DNA of 64,000 bases from an uncultured Pelagibacteraceae bacterium (lineage in GTDB: Bacteria > Pseudomonadota > Alphaproteobacteria > Pelagibacterales > Pelagibacteraceae): positions 1 through 64,000 of the forward strand of contig CACJXT010000001.1 in the NCBI GenBank assembly GCA_902597425.1, read 5' to 3'. The notes below the pieces were generated by a model that worked only from the letters and a program-made list of their open reading frames with translations, was not told the origin of the DNA and searched no databases. This document shows, in pieces, positions 35,495-44,097 of this stretch. Position numbers and translations under genes: made by a program. Every line of letters starts with the position of its first letter. The stretch's first letter is position 1.

Positions 35495-36622
35495 TTAATT
35501 AAAAAAACGAACTTTTATATTTTTCATTCCCTTTTTTTCCATCATTTTATTTCTAATTTTTTCATCTAGTTTTTCTTTATCAAAATCTACTACTTTAATA
35601 TGATCAATTTTATTGATTTGTTTTTTTCTAATTAATATATCTTGTTTGCTAGAAGAAACTAAACTTGCTTCACTGCAAATAATTGTCTGTTCAGACCTTA
35701 ATGTTTGAGCTTTTTCAACTGAGATTTCAACAAAATTAAAACTATCTCCCGGTTTTGCTTGTCCGAGTTTCCAAAAAGAAGCTGATGGAACAGTATAAGG
35801 AACAATAAATCCACCCATGCTCGGACCATCATTGACTAGTATAATTGGAGTTTGTCCAGCTAAATTAATTGCTCCAACCGGATATCCTTGATCAATAATA
35901 TTTGAAGGAAAAGTTCCATGTTCTAAACCTTTGTTAGTTGCTTTTTCTGTAAAAGACCACTTTGGTCCTTCTAATCTGTAACCAGTTCTGTCACTTTTGG
36001 ACTGAAGTTTCCAATTAGAATTTAAAAACATTTTATGTCCCTTTTCATCAACCCAATCATCATTAGGACCTTTAACAACTTCTACAGACCATTTTTTATT
36101 TATGGACATAACTGGTATAGAGCTTTTATTAATTTTTCTTCCAGAGATGGACTTAGATTTATTTAAAGGAATAATCTGACCATCTTGAATTGCTTTTCCA
36201 TCGATACCACCAACTCCTGCTTTATGAAAAGTTGATCGTGAACCTAGCCATGGAGTGGTATTTATTCCTCCTGAAAAAGCAATGTAAGACCTAGCCCCTA
36301 TTATTGCAAAAGCCATTTCTAATATCTGATCTTTTTTAACTTCCAAACTTTCCCATAAAGGAACTGGTGTTCCATCTATTTTTGGAGACATGTCAGCTCC
36401 AGTGATAGCAATAATTCTATCACTATTAAATTTAAGAGTAGGCCCCATAAACTGACATTCTAAAGCTGCAGTTCCAGGTTCATTCCCAACTAGAACATTG
36501 GCAAGTCTAAAAGACCAACTATCCATTGGACCTGAAGGCGGAAAGCCTAGATTTAGAGTCCCAATTCTTCCAGGATAATCTTGAACAGATGTTTCTAGAC
36601 CTTTTTTAATTACTTTTACCAT
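35495..36622 (-). CDS. pxpC: PxpC/KipA-type subunit with added C-terminal tail
   Basis: This is the 5-oxoprolinase subunit C / biotin-dependent carboxyltransferase subunit 2 family. ETSVQDYPGRIGTLNLGFPP (about 9-28), SGPMDSWSFRLANVLVGN and LEC...GP are typical KipA sequence, and TPIILVNDGPSMGGF near residue 255 matches the family core. In PxpABC it helps ATP-dependent opening of 5-oxoproline; in urea carboxylase the homologous domains form the carboxyltransferase. The last 34 residues (342-375) are an extra tail starting IKVVDFDKEK and ending IKVRFFN, shared with the ABC ATPase and the 175-residue protein of this operon. Confidence 0.88.
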   Translation of the reverse strand: MVKVIKKGLETSVQDYPGRIGTLNLGFPPSGPMDSWSFRLANVLVGNEPGTAALECQFMGPTLKFNSDRIIAITGADMSPKIDGTPVPLWESLEVKKDQILEMAFAIIGARSYIAFSGGINTTPWLGSRSTFHKAGVGGIDGKAIQDGQIIPLNKSKSISGRKINKSSIPVMSINKKWSVEVVKGPNDDWVDEKGHKMFLNSNWKLQSKSDRTGYRLEGPKWSFTEKATNKGLEHGTFPSNIIDQGYPVGAINLAGQTPIILVNDGPSMGGFIVPYTVPSASFWKLGQAKPGDSFNFVEISVEKAQTLRSEQTIICSEASLVSSSKQDILIRKKQINKIDHIKVVDFDKEKLDEKIRNKMMEKKGMKNIKVRFFN

Positions 36623-36627
36623 AAATA

Positions 36628-39084
36628 TTAAAACCTTTTTGTTTGATCAATTGTAGTTAACCATTTTTTGTAATTTTTTACCGAGAATTTCTGATACTCA
36701 ATAATATTGTAATCATAAGTTCCTTCTTCTACTTTTTTTGATACATGATCAAATTCTTCATAAGTCGTAGGAACAAATTTTACTCTATCTCCTGGTTGGA
36801 AAAGACAAATGTTGTTTTCAAATACTGGAAAACTTTTTTTTGTATCCCATATTGGAACAGGAATGATACCAAAAATTTGGTATCCACCTGGCAATCTGTC
36901 AGGGTATATTGATGTAGAAGCGCCTCCCATTCCAACAGTTCCTTTTGGCGTCCATGTTCGTGGAGGGTTATATTTTGGAACTGTAAGTTTACACCTTGGA
37001 TCAAGAGCCATCATAAATGGAAGACCAGGCCAAAAACCTATAGCAGAAACCCAATATTCTGTACCAGAATGTACTCTTACAAACTGTTCAGTACTTTCAA
37101 GATTATTTAACTCTGTAATAAGTTCAGGATCAGGTTTCTTTTTTGCAATTTTGCTTGAATAATCCTCAACACATTCTTTCGTCCATTTATCAAGATAAAC
37201 AGTAGGAAAAGAAAAGATTCTACTATTAATTTCAATATCGTCAGAAGGACCTAAAGAACTTACAAGAGACTTTAGTTCGTTTTTTAAATCATTAAATTTT
37301 ATTTCTTCTGGTTCGTAATGCACTAACATTGAAGCAAAACATGGAGATGTTTCGTACACTCCTTTAACTTTATTATCTTTGATTGCTTTAGCTAAGTTTT
37401 GAGCAGTAAAATTTAATTCTAAATTCATAATATTACCGAATTCAATAAGCATATATTTATCACCTGCAGGCAAAAATTTAGGCGTATCATAAATTTTACC
37501 TTGAATATTTTTAACTTCTGTTTTTACTTCAGCCTCTGACACTCTATTCTTTGAAGAAACAATGTTATCGAAAGCTTTTAAATCTTTTTCAGTATAGCCT
37601 TGACCATTTTTACTTTTCGGAGTTTTAGCAATAATTTTTTCAAAAGCTTTTACATCTTTATCACTGTACTCTTGTTTACTTTTAGCCACATCTTGTTTTT
37701 TGATTGGCAAAATATCTTCTTTTTTCTCAATAAATAAGTTCAAATTATTTTCAATAAATTTAGTATTAAAATTTGATTCTTCAAAAGTTTTATTTTGTAG
37801 TACAGATATCAAAAAAGATTTATTAGTATTAATTCCCTCAATTTCAAATTCTTTTAAATATTTTACCATGTTATTAATACTTTCAGTTCTATTAGAACCT
37901 TTAGAAATAATTTTTGCTATCATTGGATCATAATAAAAAGATATTTCATCTCCTTCATCAACACCAATGTCTAATCTAATATTTGACAAACCGATATTTG
38001 GAATTTTAAGTTTTGAAATTTTTCCAGGCGAGGGAAGAAAATTTTTTGAAGGATCTTCTGCATATAATCTACACTCAATGGCATGTCCAGTTCTACTAAT
38101 TTTATTTTGTTCTGTTAAATCAAGATCAATACCTAATGCAAACTTTATTTGCATCTCAACTAAGTCAGAATTAGTTATAGATTCTGTTACAGGATGTTCT
38201 ACTTGAATTCGTGTATTCATTTCTAAAAAGTAGAATTTTTTTTCGTCTACATCGTAAATAAATTCTATTGTTCCAGCACCTTCATATTTTTGATTGGTAG
38301 CAAAATTAACTGCACTTTCTGCTATTTTATTTATAATTTCTGGTTCTACTTTTGGTGCTGGACTTTCTTCTATAATTTTTTGAAATCTTCTTTGTATTGA
38401 ACAATCTCTTTCATAAAAATGAACAGCCTTTTTTTCACCAAAACCAAATATTTGTATTTCTATGTGTCTTGCATTTTTTATAAATTTTTCTAAAAAAACA
38501 TCGCTATTACCAAAAGCTTTCTTTGCTAAATTTTTTGTTTTTTCTACAGATTTAAGTAATTCGCTGTAGTTATTTACAATTTGCATTCCTATTCCGCCGC
38601 CACCAGCGCTTGCTTTAATTAAAATTGGAAATCCAATCTCATTACATTTTTTTTCTAAATCACTTTTTTCTAAATCTTTATTGTTTAAACCTGGGCAAAT
38701 TGGTAGATTGCTTTTTAAAGCCAAATCTCTAGCTATGTCTTTGTTGCCCATTGATACAATAGTATTAGGCTTAGGCCCTATCCAAACGATACCAGCATCG
38801 ATTACTTTTTTTGCAAATTGATCATTTTCAGCTAGAAAACCGTAGCCAGGATGAATAGCATCAGCTTTTACTTTTTGAGCAGCTTCAATTATTTTATCTA
38901 AGGATAAATAGCTTTCCTGAGCTTTTGAAGCACCTATATGTATTGATTCATCTGCTTTTCTTACATGTTTGCTATTTTTATCTACATCAGAATAAACCGC
39001 AACTGAATGAAACTTTAATTTTTTACAGCTGTCAATAATTCTGCAAGCTATTTCCCCACGATTAGCAACTAATATTTTTTTCAT
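36628..39084 (-). CDS. biotin carboxylase fused to PxpB/KipI-type domain
   Basis: The 818-residue protein joins two enzymes. Residues 1-about 445 are a biotin carboxylase (RGEIACRI, the ATP-grasp loop KASAGGGGIGMQ and EMNTRIQVEHPVTE). Residues about 535-790 are an allophanate-hydrolase-subunit-1/KipI domain (IGFWPGLPFM, VGMGGASTSIYP, PGGYQIFG). The charged linker holds two copies of Y-x3-D-x3-F (Tyr473 and Tyr497), a motif repeated in the 175-residue protein of the same operon. With PxpC and the small carrier protein it resembles a split urea carboxylase. No other carboxyltransferase gene is nearby. The substrate is probably a small amide or lactam. Confidence 0.9.
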   Translation of the reverse strand: MKKILVANRGEIACRIIDSCKKLKFHSVAVYSDVDKNSKHVRKADESIHIGASKAQESYLSLDKIIEAAQKVKADAIHPGYGFLAENDQFAKKVIDAGIVWIGPKPNTIVSMGNKDIARDLALKSNLPICPGLNNKDLEKSDLEKKCNEIGFPILIKASAGGGGIGMQIVNNYSELLKSVEKTKNLAKKAFGNSDVFLEKFIKNARHIEIQIFGFGEKKAVHFYERDCSIQRRFQKIIEESPAPKVEPEIINKIAESAVNFATNQKYEGAGTIEFIYDVDEKKFYFLEMNTRIQVEHPVTESITNSDLVEMQIKFALGIDLDLTEQNKISRTGHAIECRLYAEDPSKNFLPSPGKISKLKIPNIGLSNIRLDIGVDEGDEISFYYDPMIAKIISKGSNRTESINNMVKYLKEFEIEGINTNKSFLISVLQNKTFEESNFNTKFIENNLNLFIEKKEDILPIKKQDVAKSKQEYSDKDVKAFEKIIAKTPKSKNGQGYTEKDLKAFDNIVSSKNRVSEAEVKTEVKNIQGKIYDTPKFLPAGDKYMLIEFGNIMNLELNFTAQNLAKAIKDNKVKGVYETSPCFASMLVHYEPEEIKFNDLKNELKSLVSSLGPSDDIEINSRIFSFPTVYLDKWTKECVEDYSSKIAKKKPDPELITELNNLESTEQFVRVHSGTEYWVSAIGFWPGLPFMMALDPRCKLTVPKYNPPRTWTPKGTVGMGGASTSIYPDRLPGGYQIFGIIPVPIWDTKKSFPVFENNICLFQPGDRVKFVPTTYEEFDHVSKKVEEGTYDYNIIEYQKFSVKNYKKWLTTIDQTKRF
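37561..37668 (-). repeat. two Y-x3-D-x3-F motifs in the carboxylase-PxpB linker
   Basis: The linker encodes YSDKDVKAFEKI (37633-37668, from Tyr473) and YTEKDLKAFDNI (37561-37596, from Tyr497), 24 residues apart. Both fit the pattern of Tyr, Asp at +4, Phe at +8 and Ile at +11. The same pattern occurs four times in the protein encoded at 43570-44097. Confidence 0.8.
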
Positions 39085-39088
39085 TTAC

Positions 39089-39826
39089 TTATTTTTTTGA
39101 CAGAGCGTTCTTTAGGTTTGTAATAATTTCAACAGCATTAGGTGTATCAGAATGTACACAAATCGTGTCACATCCTACATCTATGTCTGTGCCACTTGTA
39201 GTTTTAACTTTTTTTTTTGAAATTGCTCTTAAAGCACGCTCCACAGCTAAATTACTGTCATAAATAGCATTTTTACCTTTTGCTATAACTAACTTACCAT
39301 TTTTATCATAATCTAAATCTGCATAAAACTCTGCAACAAAATCAAGTTTCCTTTCTTTTTTATAAATTTTTTCATGGGCAGTATTTGCCATTCCAAAAAT
39401 ACTAACATTAAAAGGCGCAACAGCATCTGCTATAGCTCTACACATATCTTCGTCTTTTGAAGCCATAACATATAATGATCCATGAGGCTTGATGTGATTT
39501 AAAGGCATATTTAATTCATCTAAAAAAGCTTTAAGTGCACCAACTTGATACATAATCATGTTTTTTAAATCTAATTTTGGCATTTTCATTTCTCTTCTTC
39601 CAAAACCTTGCAGATCTGGAAAAGATGGGTGAGCACCAACTTTTACTTTATGTTTTTTTGCTAACTCAACAGTTTTTCTCATATGGTTAGGATCTGAAGC
39701 ATGAAAACCACAAGCAACATTGGCAATGTCAATTAGAGGCATTATTTCTTCATCATTTCCGGCAGAATATATTCCAAAGCTTTCACCCATATCACAATTA
39801 ATTTTTGTCATTTTATTTTTTTTCAT
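39089..39826 (-). CDS. pxpA: LamB/YcsF family protein, 5-oxoprolinase subunit A
   Basis: PxpA is a cytosolic TIM-barrel-like protein needed with PxpB and PxpC for ATP-dependent hydrolysis of 5-oxoproline to glutamate. KINCDMGESFG near the N-terminus, ANVACGFHASDPNHM and KVGAHPSFPDLQGFGRREM (about 65-83) are full matches to the family, and length is standard. I place the start at ATG 39826, just after the stop of the permease gene, because the frame extended to 39871 would overlap the permease by 44 bases; ATG 39811 is also possible. It follows the ABC permease genes, which suggests that the importer's ligand is the substrate. Confidence 0.92.
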   Translation of the reverse strand: MKKNKMTKINCDMGESFGIYSAGNDEEIMPLIDIANVACGFHASDPNHMRKTVELAKKHKVKVGAHPSFPDLQGFGRREMKMPKLDLKNMIMYQVGALKAFLDELNMPLNHIKPHGSLYVMASKDEDMCRAIADAVAPFNVSIFGMANTAHEKIYKKERKLDFVAEFYADLDYDKNGKLVIAKGKNAIYDSNLAVERALRAISKKKVKTTSGTDIDVGCDTICVHSDTPNAVEIITNLKNALSKK

Positions 39827-39827
39827 T

Positions 39828-41243
39828 TTAAATTTGTGATCTAATATGTGGTGATCTAGCGTATAGAGCAACCATTGGTATAATTAATAAACCTAATATA
39901 AACTGTTGTGCTTCCCATTTTAACCCCCAACCAATTAGTACCGTTGTAATTACTTGTAAAATCAAAACTCCAATTACACTTAATCCGTATCCACCAACAC
40001 CTCCTAATAAAGAAGTTCCTCCAACAACAACTGCAGCAATCGTTAAAAATAAATATGTATCACCAACTCCTATGAAACCACCTCCACTCCAACCAAGAAG
40101 CAATGCACCAGTTAGAGATGCAAAAAAACCACTAATTACATAAGCACCTACCCAATACCCTCTTTCTGAAATAGATAATCTTGCTGATGATAAACGACTT
40201 CCTCCAAGAGCATAAAGATTTCTTCCCCATTTAGTTAAGCGAAGTGCAACAATTATAATTATAGAAGCAACAATCCAAACCAAAATAATAGGAGGAATAG
40301 GCAATCCCACAGTTTCACCATTCATTGAGGCAATATTTCTCATCCACTCTGGCACAACACCAAAAACTGTACCTGCAGAAAAAGTACCCATTGCTACAAG
40401 AATTTGAACACCTCCCTTAACAAAAAAACCAACACCTAAAGTTAATATTAATGCCTGACCTTGTAGCCTAAAACTTAAGATACCATTTATTAATCCTATT
40501 ATTAAACCTAATATTAACACAGCAGCCAAAGCCAACCATGGAGGCACACCTTTTGATATTAACGACATTAGAGCAACATTCGATGCTCCTATCAAAAATG
40601 GAATTGACAAATCAAGACCGCCTAATAATGCAACAAAGGTTTGACCCACTGTAGCTAAACCTAAAAATGCTGCAAACACCAACATTGCTTTCATGTTCAG
40701 AAGAGAGAGAAAGCCACCTATGGTAAGTGATCCTAATATAAACAATGCAATTAATACACAAATACCAATAAAAACACTTTTTTGGGCAGTTATATATCGA
40801 CCAACAACTCCCATTAATATTATAAAACCTAAGAATATTAAAAAAGATACTAACGTACGGCCAGAAAAGAAACCTTCAGCAATAAATGAAACAAAAATAA
40901 AAATAAGTATTAATAATATAAAAGCTAATGTTTTCCATTTATGTTCACGAATATTTTTGAAAAAGAAATTTTCTTCGTCCTCATCTTCAGATAAAGTTTT
41001 TCCTTCAACCTTTTCTTTTTCCGGGAATTTAGCAAATATATTTTTCTTTAAATCACTATCAATCCATCTAACAGAAAAGTGATACCAGCCCCATAAAATT
41101 AATCCGGTCACTGCTATTGAATATGTTACAATATTCATCCAGTCAGCCCCGTCATACCAACCTAATACAGCGGTACCTATTCCGCACAAGATTGCAAACA
41201 ACAATCCTAAACCTTTAAAGAAAAGAAAAGCTGATCTTTTCAT
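39828..41243 (-). CDS. ribose-type ABC permease with N-terminal extension
   Basis: The C-terminal 300 residues (about 165-465) form a BPD_transp_2 permease like RbsC/XylH, with GQTFVALLGGLDLSIPFLIGASN and the conserved GGTSLLGGVGGYGLSVIGVLI near the C-terminus. About 150 extra N-terminal residues contain two helices, a charged cytoplasmic loop (SEDEDEENFFFKN, about 84-96) and one or two more helices. That loop has a D-x3-F similar to the Tyr-Asp-Phe motif found elsewhere in the operon, but without the Tyr. It pairs with the 773-residue permease as a heterodimeric channel. Confidence 0.87.
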   Translation of the reverse strand: MKRSAFLFFKGLGLLFAILCGIGTAVLGWYDGADWMNIVTYSIAVTGLILWGWYHFSVRWIDSDLKKNIFAKFPEKEKVEGKTLSEDEDEENFFFKNIREHKWKTLAFILLILIFIFVSFIAEGFFSGRTLVSFLIFLGFIILMGVVGRYITAQKSVFIGICVLIALFILGSLTIGGFLSLLNMKAMLVFAAFLGLATVGQTFVALLGGLDLSIPFLIGASNVALMSLISKGVPPWLALAAVLILGLIIGLINGILSFRLQGQALILTLGVGFFVKGGVQILVAMGTFSAGTVFGVVPEWMRNIASMNGETVGLPIPPIILVWIVASIIIIVALRLTKWGRNLYALGGSRLSSARLSISERGYWVGAYVISGFFASLTGALLLGWSGGGFIGVGDTYLFLTIAAVVVGGTSLLGGVGGYGLSVIGVLILQVITTVLIGWGLKWEAQQFILGLLIIPMVALYARSPHIRSQI

Positions 41244-41244
41244 T

Positions 41245-43566
41245 TTATTTTACCTCTTCCCATTGACTTAATTGACTATCTCGAGCAATTTTTTCTCTAT
41301 AGATTCTCATGAACTGCCATACTAAAGGAGTAAGGGGTATTCCTATTATAAATACAGCAACAATTTTATAAAATGAATATCCAACAGAATAAAATATTGC
41401 AGACCATAAAAGACCTGAAAATATTACTATGTACATATATGGTGCAAATCTTTTGTAACTACCTTTATACCCCATATTTAAAAACAAAAAATACTGTACT
41501 AAAAAAACAGCTAGTATGCTAAATGCAAATTGTGCATATTCAGTCCTTATAGTTTCATAAAAAAATCTTTTTGGTTCTTCATATTTTACTTGGGATATGT
41601 CTCCAATATTTAATTCACTTATTATCTGAGGTTGATAAAGCGAAGGATCATCGGGTATAAATGTATTTCCCCCAATAAAATAAGTTGCAAGAATAGCTAA
41701 AACACCAAATCCAAAAATATAAACATTTGTGAGATTTTTTATTTTAGAATGAACAAATGGGGCCGTAATAACAAAAAGCAATAAAATTACTAATATAACA
41801 CCATAACCCTGGATACCAAAAAAACTTTTATTAGCACTTTCAATTAAATTATTATAGGAGACACCCTTTAAAACAATCATTGTTAAGGCGGCCAAAAAGA
41901 AAAGCATGGCGGCAGATTTTGTACGATTACTAAATTGAGGTAACATTGCTATAACAATTAAAGAAGCAAGCAGAACAACCCCAGCAATATAAATTATACT
42001 ATAAGTTGTTCCTGAAATAGATAAATTTGAAAAATAATCAATCTTTTCAAGACTAAAGTATTCAGGTTTTGAAGTTTCAATACTACTAGTTTGTCCTGAT
42101 TGTATGTTTATCTTTTCAGTATCTTTTAATAAATCTTTCTCTTTATCTTCGGGATCAAAAATTAAACCTGCTACTATTATAGCTACAACAATTGCAAATG
42201 TTGTAGAAGCCGGGCTCCTATGAACTGTAAGCAAGTAAAGGAGAAGAGCAAGACCTGCAATTCCAATAATAATATAAAGCACTATTGTTCCTGGTGTTTC
42301 TGTTAATCGGACAACTGAATGACCAGCTAAAGATCCACCTTGTTTAGTTCCTGTTCCTGTAGTTGTTCCTGCTTCACCTTCTTCAACAATAATATTTCCT
42401 GTAGCATCTATTTTACGTACTTTTTGACCTCGTTGATAAGCTTTAGAAGCTTCATCTATGTCTTCTTTTACTTCAGATTCAACTACGATGGGCTGATCAT
42501 AAACTTGATGCATTACAACAAATGTACCGGCAAAAGACATAAGAATGAAAAAAACCATAACAGACAATCCTTTAGTTACTCTTTGTACATAAGGAAGAAT
42601 AAGGCTTACAAGTAAAGCAATAACTAGTACAGCTCCATAAGATAAATCAGAGACAAAGCTTTGTAGTCTTTCAAATCTAAAAGTAACTAAAATATAATTA
42701 ATTAAATAAAGGTTTCCAGCACCTAAAATAGCTCCAAATGCACCACCTCGACCACCTACAAGACTTGCTCCACCAAGAACCAGTGCAGTCACTCCTAAAA
42801 GTGTATACTTAGTTCCTTGTATAGGATCTCCAGAACCAACTAGAGCAGTAAAACATATTGCAGATAAAGCAGCAAAAACTCCAGCTATTAAATGTGCAAC
42901 TATTCTTACCCAGTTAATTTTTACACCACTTGTAAAAGCGGCACGCTCATCTGAACCCATTAATTTTAAATGACCCCAAAAAGCTGTGTGGGTGATGATA
43001 TAAAATAAAATTGTAGCTAAAATCATCAGAAGAAATATTTCATTAAATATTGTAAAGCCTTCTCCCCAAGGTATTAACCAATCAGGAGCAATACCGCCTG
43101 GACGAGATAGAATAACAAGATTAATTCCCGTGAATGCTAAATAACCTGCCAATGCAACTATGATTGGTGAAACTCTTACAAACACTACAATTAAAGCATA
43201 AAACAACTGCCAAAGTAAACCTATGACAATGGCGTAAATGAACCAACCAATAGGTGTTTCTAAATATCCATGAGCATATAATTGGATACTACTGACATTT
43301 ATAAAACCCATAAAAGGACCAATAGATAAGTCGACACCACCTCGGCCAGCCATAACAATAAATGTTAATGCATAAGTTGTTAATATAAGTGGTGCGCTAA
43401 GAATTATTGCACTACCAATACCTGATTGCGAAATTATAATTGGACTTCTAATCATCGCAAAAATTAATAGTGAAAAAAATATAAAAATTGGCACCATAAG
43501 ATACTTATTTGAAGAAGTATCTACACTCGATCTATAAGTTTTTGTTATTTTATCTACTATCTCCAT
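41245..43566 (-). CDS. ribose-type ABC permease with very long C-terminal membrane extension
   Basis: Residues 1 to about 335 form a BPD_transp_2 permease (FIVMAGRGGVDLSIGPFMGF, LVLGGASLVGGRGGAFGAIL). After a polar Gly/Thr-rich stretch (about 365-415) come roughly 350 more residues with about nine predicted helices. Typical members are 320-350 residues, so the protein is more than twice normal size. I see no recognised domain in the extension. It may be a fused second membrane module, a membrane docking platform for the enzymes encoded downstream, or a relic of duplication. It starts 3 bases after the 175-residue protein gene. Confidence 0.83.
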   Translation of the reverse strand: MEIVDKITKTYRSSVDTSSNKYLMVPIFIFFSLLIFAMIRSPIIISQSGIGSAIILSAPLILTTYALTFIVMAGRGGVDLSIGPFMGFINVSSIQLYAHGYLETPIGWFIYAIVIGLLWQLFYALIVVFVRVSPIIVALAGYLAFTGINLVILSRPGGIAPDWLIPWGEGFTIFNEIFLLMILATILFYIITHTAFWGHLKLMGSDERAAFTSGVKINWVRIVAHLIAGVFAALSAICFTALVGSGDPIQGTKYTLLGVTALVLGGASLVGGRGGAFGAILGAGNLYLINYILVTFRFERLQSFVSDLSYGAVLVIALLVSLILPYVQRVTKGLSVMVFFILMSFAGTFVVMHQVYDQPIVVESEVKEDIDEASKAYQRGQKVRKIDATGNIIVEEGEAGTTTGTGTKQGGSLAGHSVVRLTETPGTIVLYIIIGIAGLALLLYLLTVHRSPASTTFAIVVAIIVAGLIFDPEDKEKDLLKDTEKINIQSGQTSSIETSKPEYFSLEKIDYFSNLSISGTTYSIIYIAGVVLLASLIVIAMLPQFSNRTKSAAMLFFLAALTMIVLKGVSYNNLIESANKSFFGIQGYGVILVILLLFVITAPFVHSKIKNLTNVYIFGFGVLAILATYFIGGNTFIPDDPSLYQPQIISELNIGDISQVKYEEPKRFFYETIRTEYAQFAFSILAVFLVQYFLFLNMGYKGSYKRFAPYMYIVIFSGLLWSAIFYSVGYSFYKIVAVFIIGIPLTPLVWQFMRIYREKIARDSQLSQWEEVK

Positions 43567-43569
43567 AAA

Positions 43570-44097
43570 TTAATCAAAATAAACAACTTTAATTTTTTCA
43601 ATACCCAATTTGTTTTTAAAATTTTTTTCTCTTTCATTTAACTTATTATAATCAATTATTTTAATTTTTTTGTTATCAATCTTTGCATTATTTTTATTTT
43701 CATTTTTTGCATTATTTTTAGACTTAATGATTTCTTCAAAAGCACTCATATCTTTATCTGTATACTCAGTGATAGTTTTTTCAGGTTTAGTTTTATTATT
43801 TAAATATTTTCCATCATTAAAATTTGTGAATTGTTTTAGTTTTTTAAAATTCTGAAAATCTGAAGGTGAATAGTTTTCTGATTTATTAAATTCTTTAGAC
43901 GGAGGAGATTTTTCATTGGTAGAAACATTCATAATTTTATTAAAGTTTTTATTGTCAGAAACTGCATATTTAATAGAATGATTTTTATCTTGATTATTAT
44001 TTAATTTATTAACTTTAAATTCTTTGAAATTTTTTAACTTTTCAAAGTTAATTAAATCTTCATCAGTATAATAATTATTTATATTTTCTTTTTTCAT
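43570..44097 (-). CDS. disordered motif-repeat protein, putative adaptor
   Basis: This 175-residue, Asn/Lys-rich, probably disordered protein belongs to no family I know. It contains four Y-x3-D-x3-F segments, starting at Tyr10, Tyr44, Tyr76 and Tyr112 and spaced 32-36 residues apart. Its end (residues 145-175, IKIIDYNK ... IEKIKVVYFD) resembles the C-terminal tails of PxpC and the ABC ATPase of the same operon. The first motif type also occurs twice in the biotin carboxylase-PxpB linker. It lies between the ATPase gene (1-base overlap) and the large permease gene (3 bases). I infer a docking or scaffold function linking transporter and enzymes; this is untested. Confidence 0.72.
   Translation of the reverse strand: MKKENINNYYTDEDLINFEKLKNFKEFKVNKLNNNQDKNHSIKYAVSDNKNFNKIMNVSTNEKSPPSKEFNKSENYSPSDFQNFKKLKQFTNFNDGKYLNNKTKPEKTITEYTDKDMSAFEEIIKSKNNAKNENKNNAKIDNKKIKIIDYNKLNEREKNFKNKLGIEKIKVVYFD
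43729..44070 (-). repeat. four spaced Y-x3-D-x3-F protein repeats
   Basis: The repeat units encode, from the N-terminus, YTDEDLINFEKL (44035-44070), YAVSDNKNFNKI (43933-43968), YSPSDFQNFKKL (43837-43872) and YTDKDMSAFEEI (43729-43764). The Tyr, Asp, Phe and Leu/Ile positions are kept in all four while the DNA between them has diverged. Confidence 0.75.

Noticed and set aside
39827-39871. Extended start of PxpA at 39871
   Set aside because: It would add 15 residues foreign to the family and overlap the permease gene by 44 bases.
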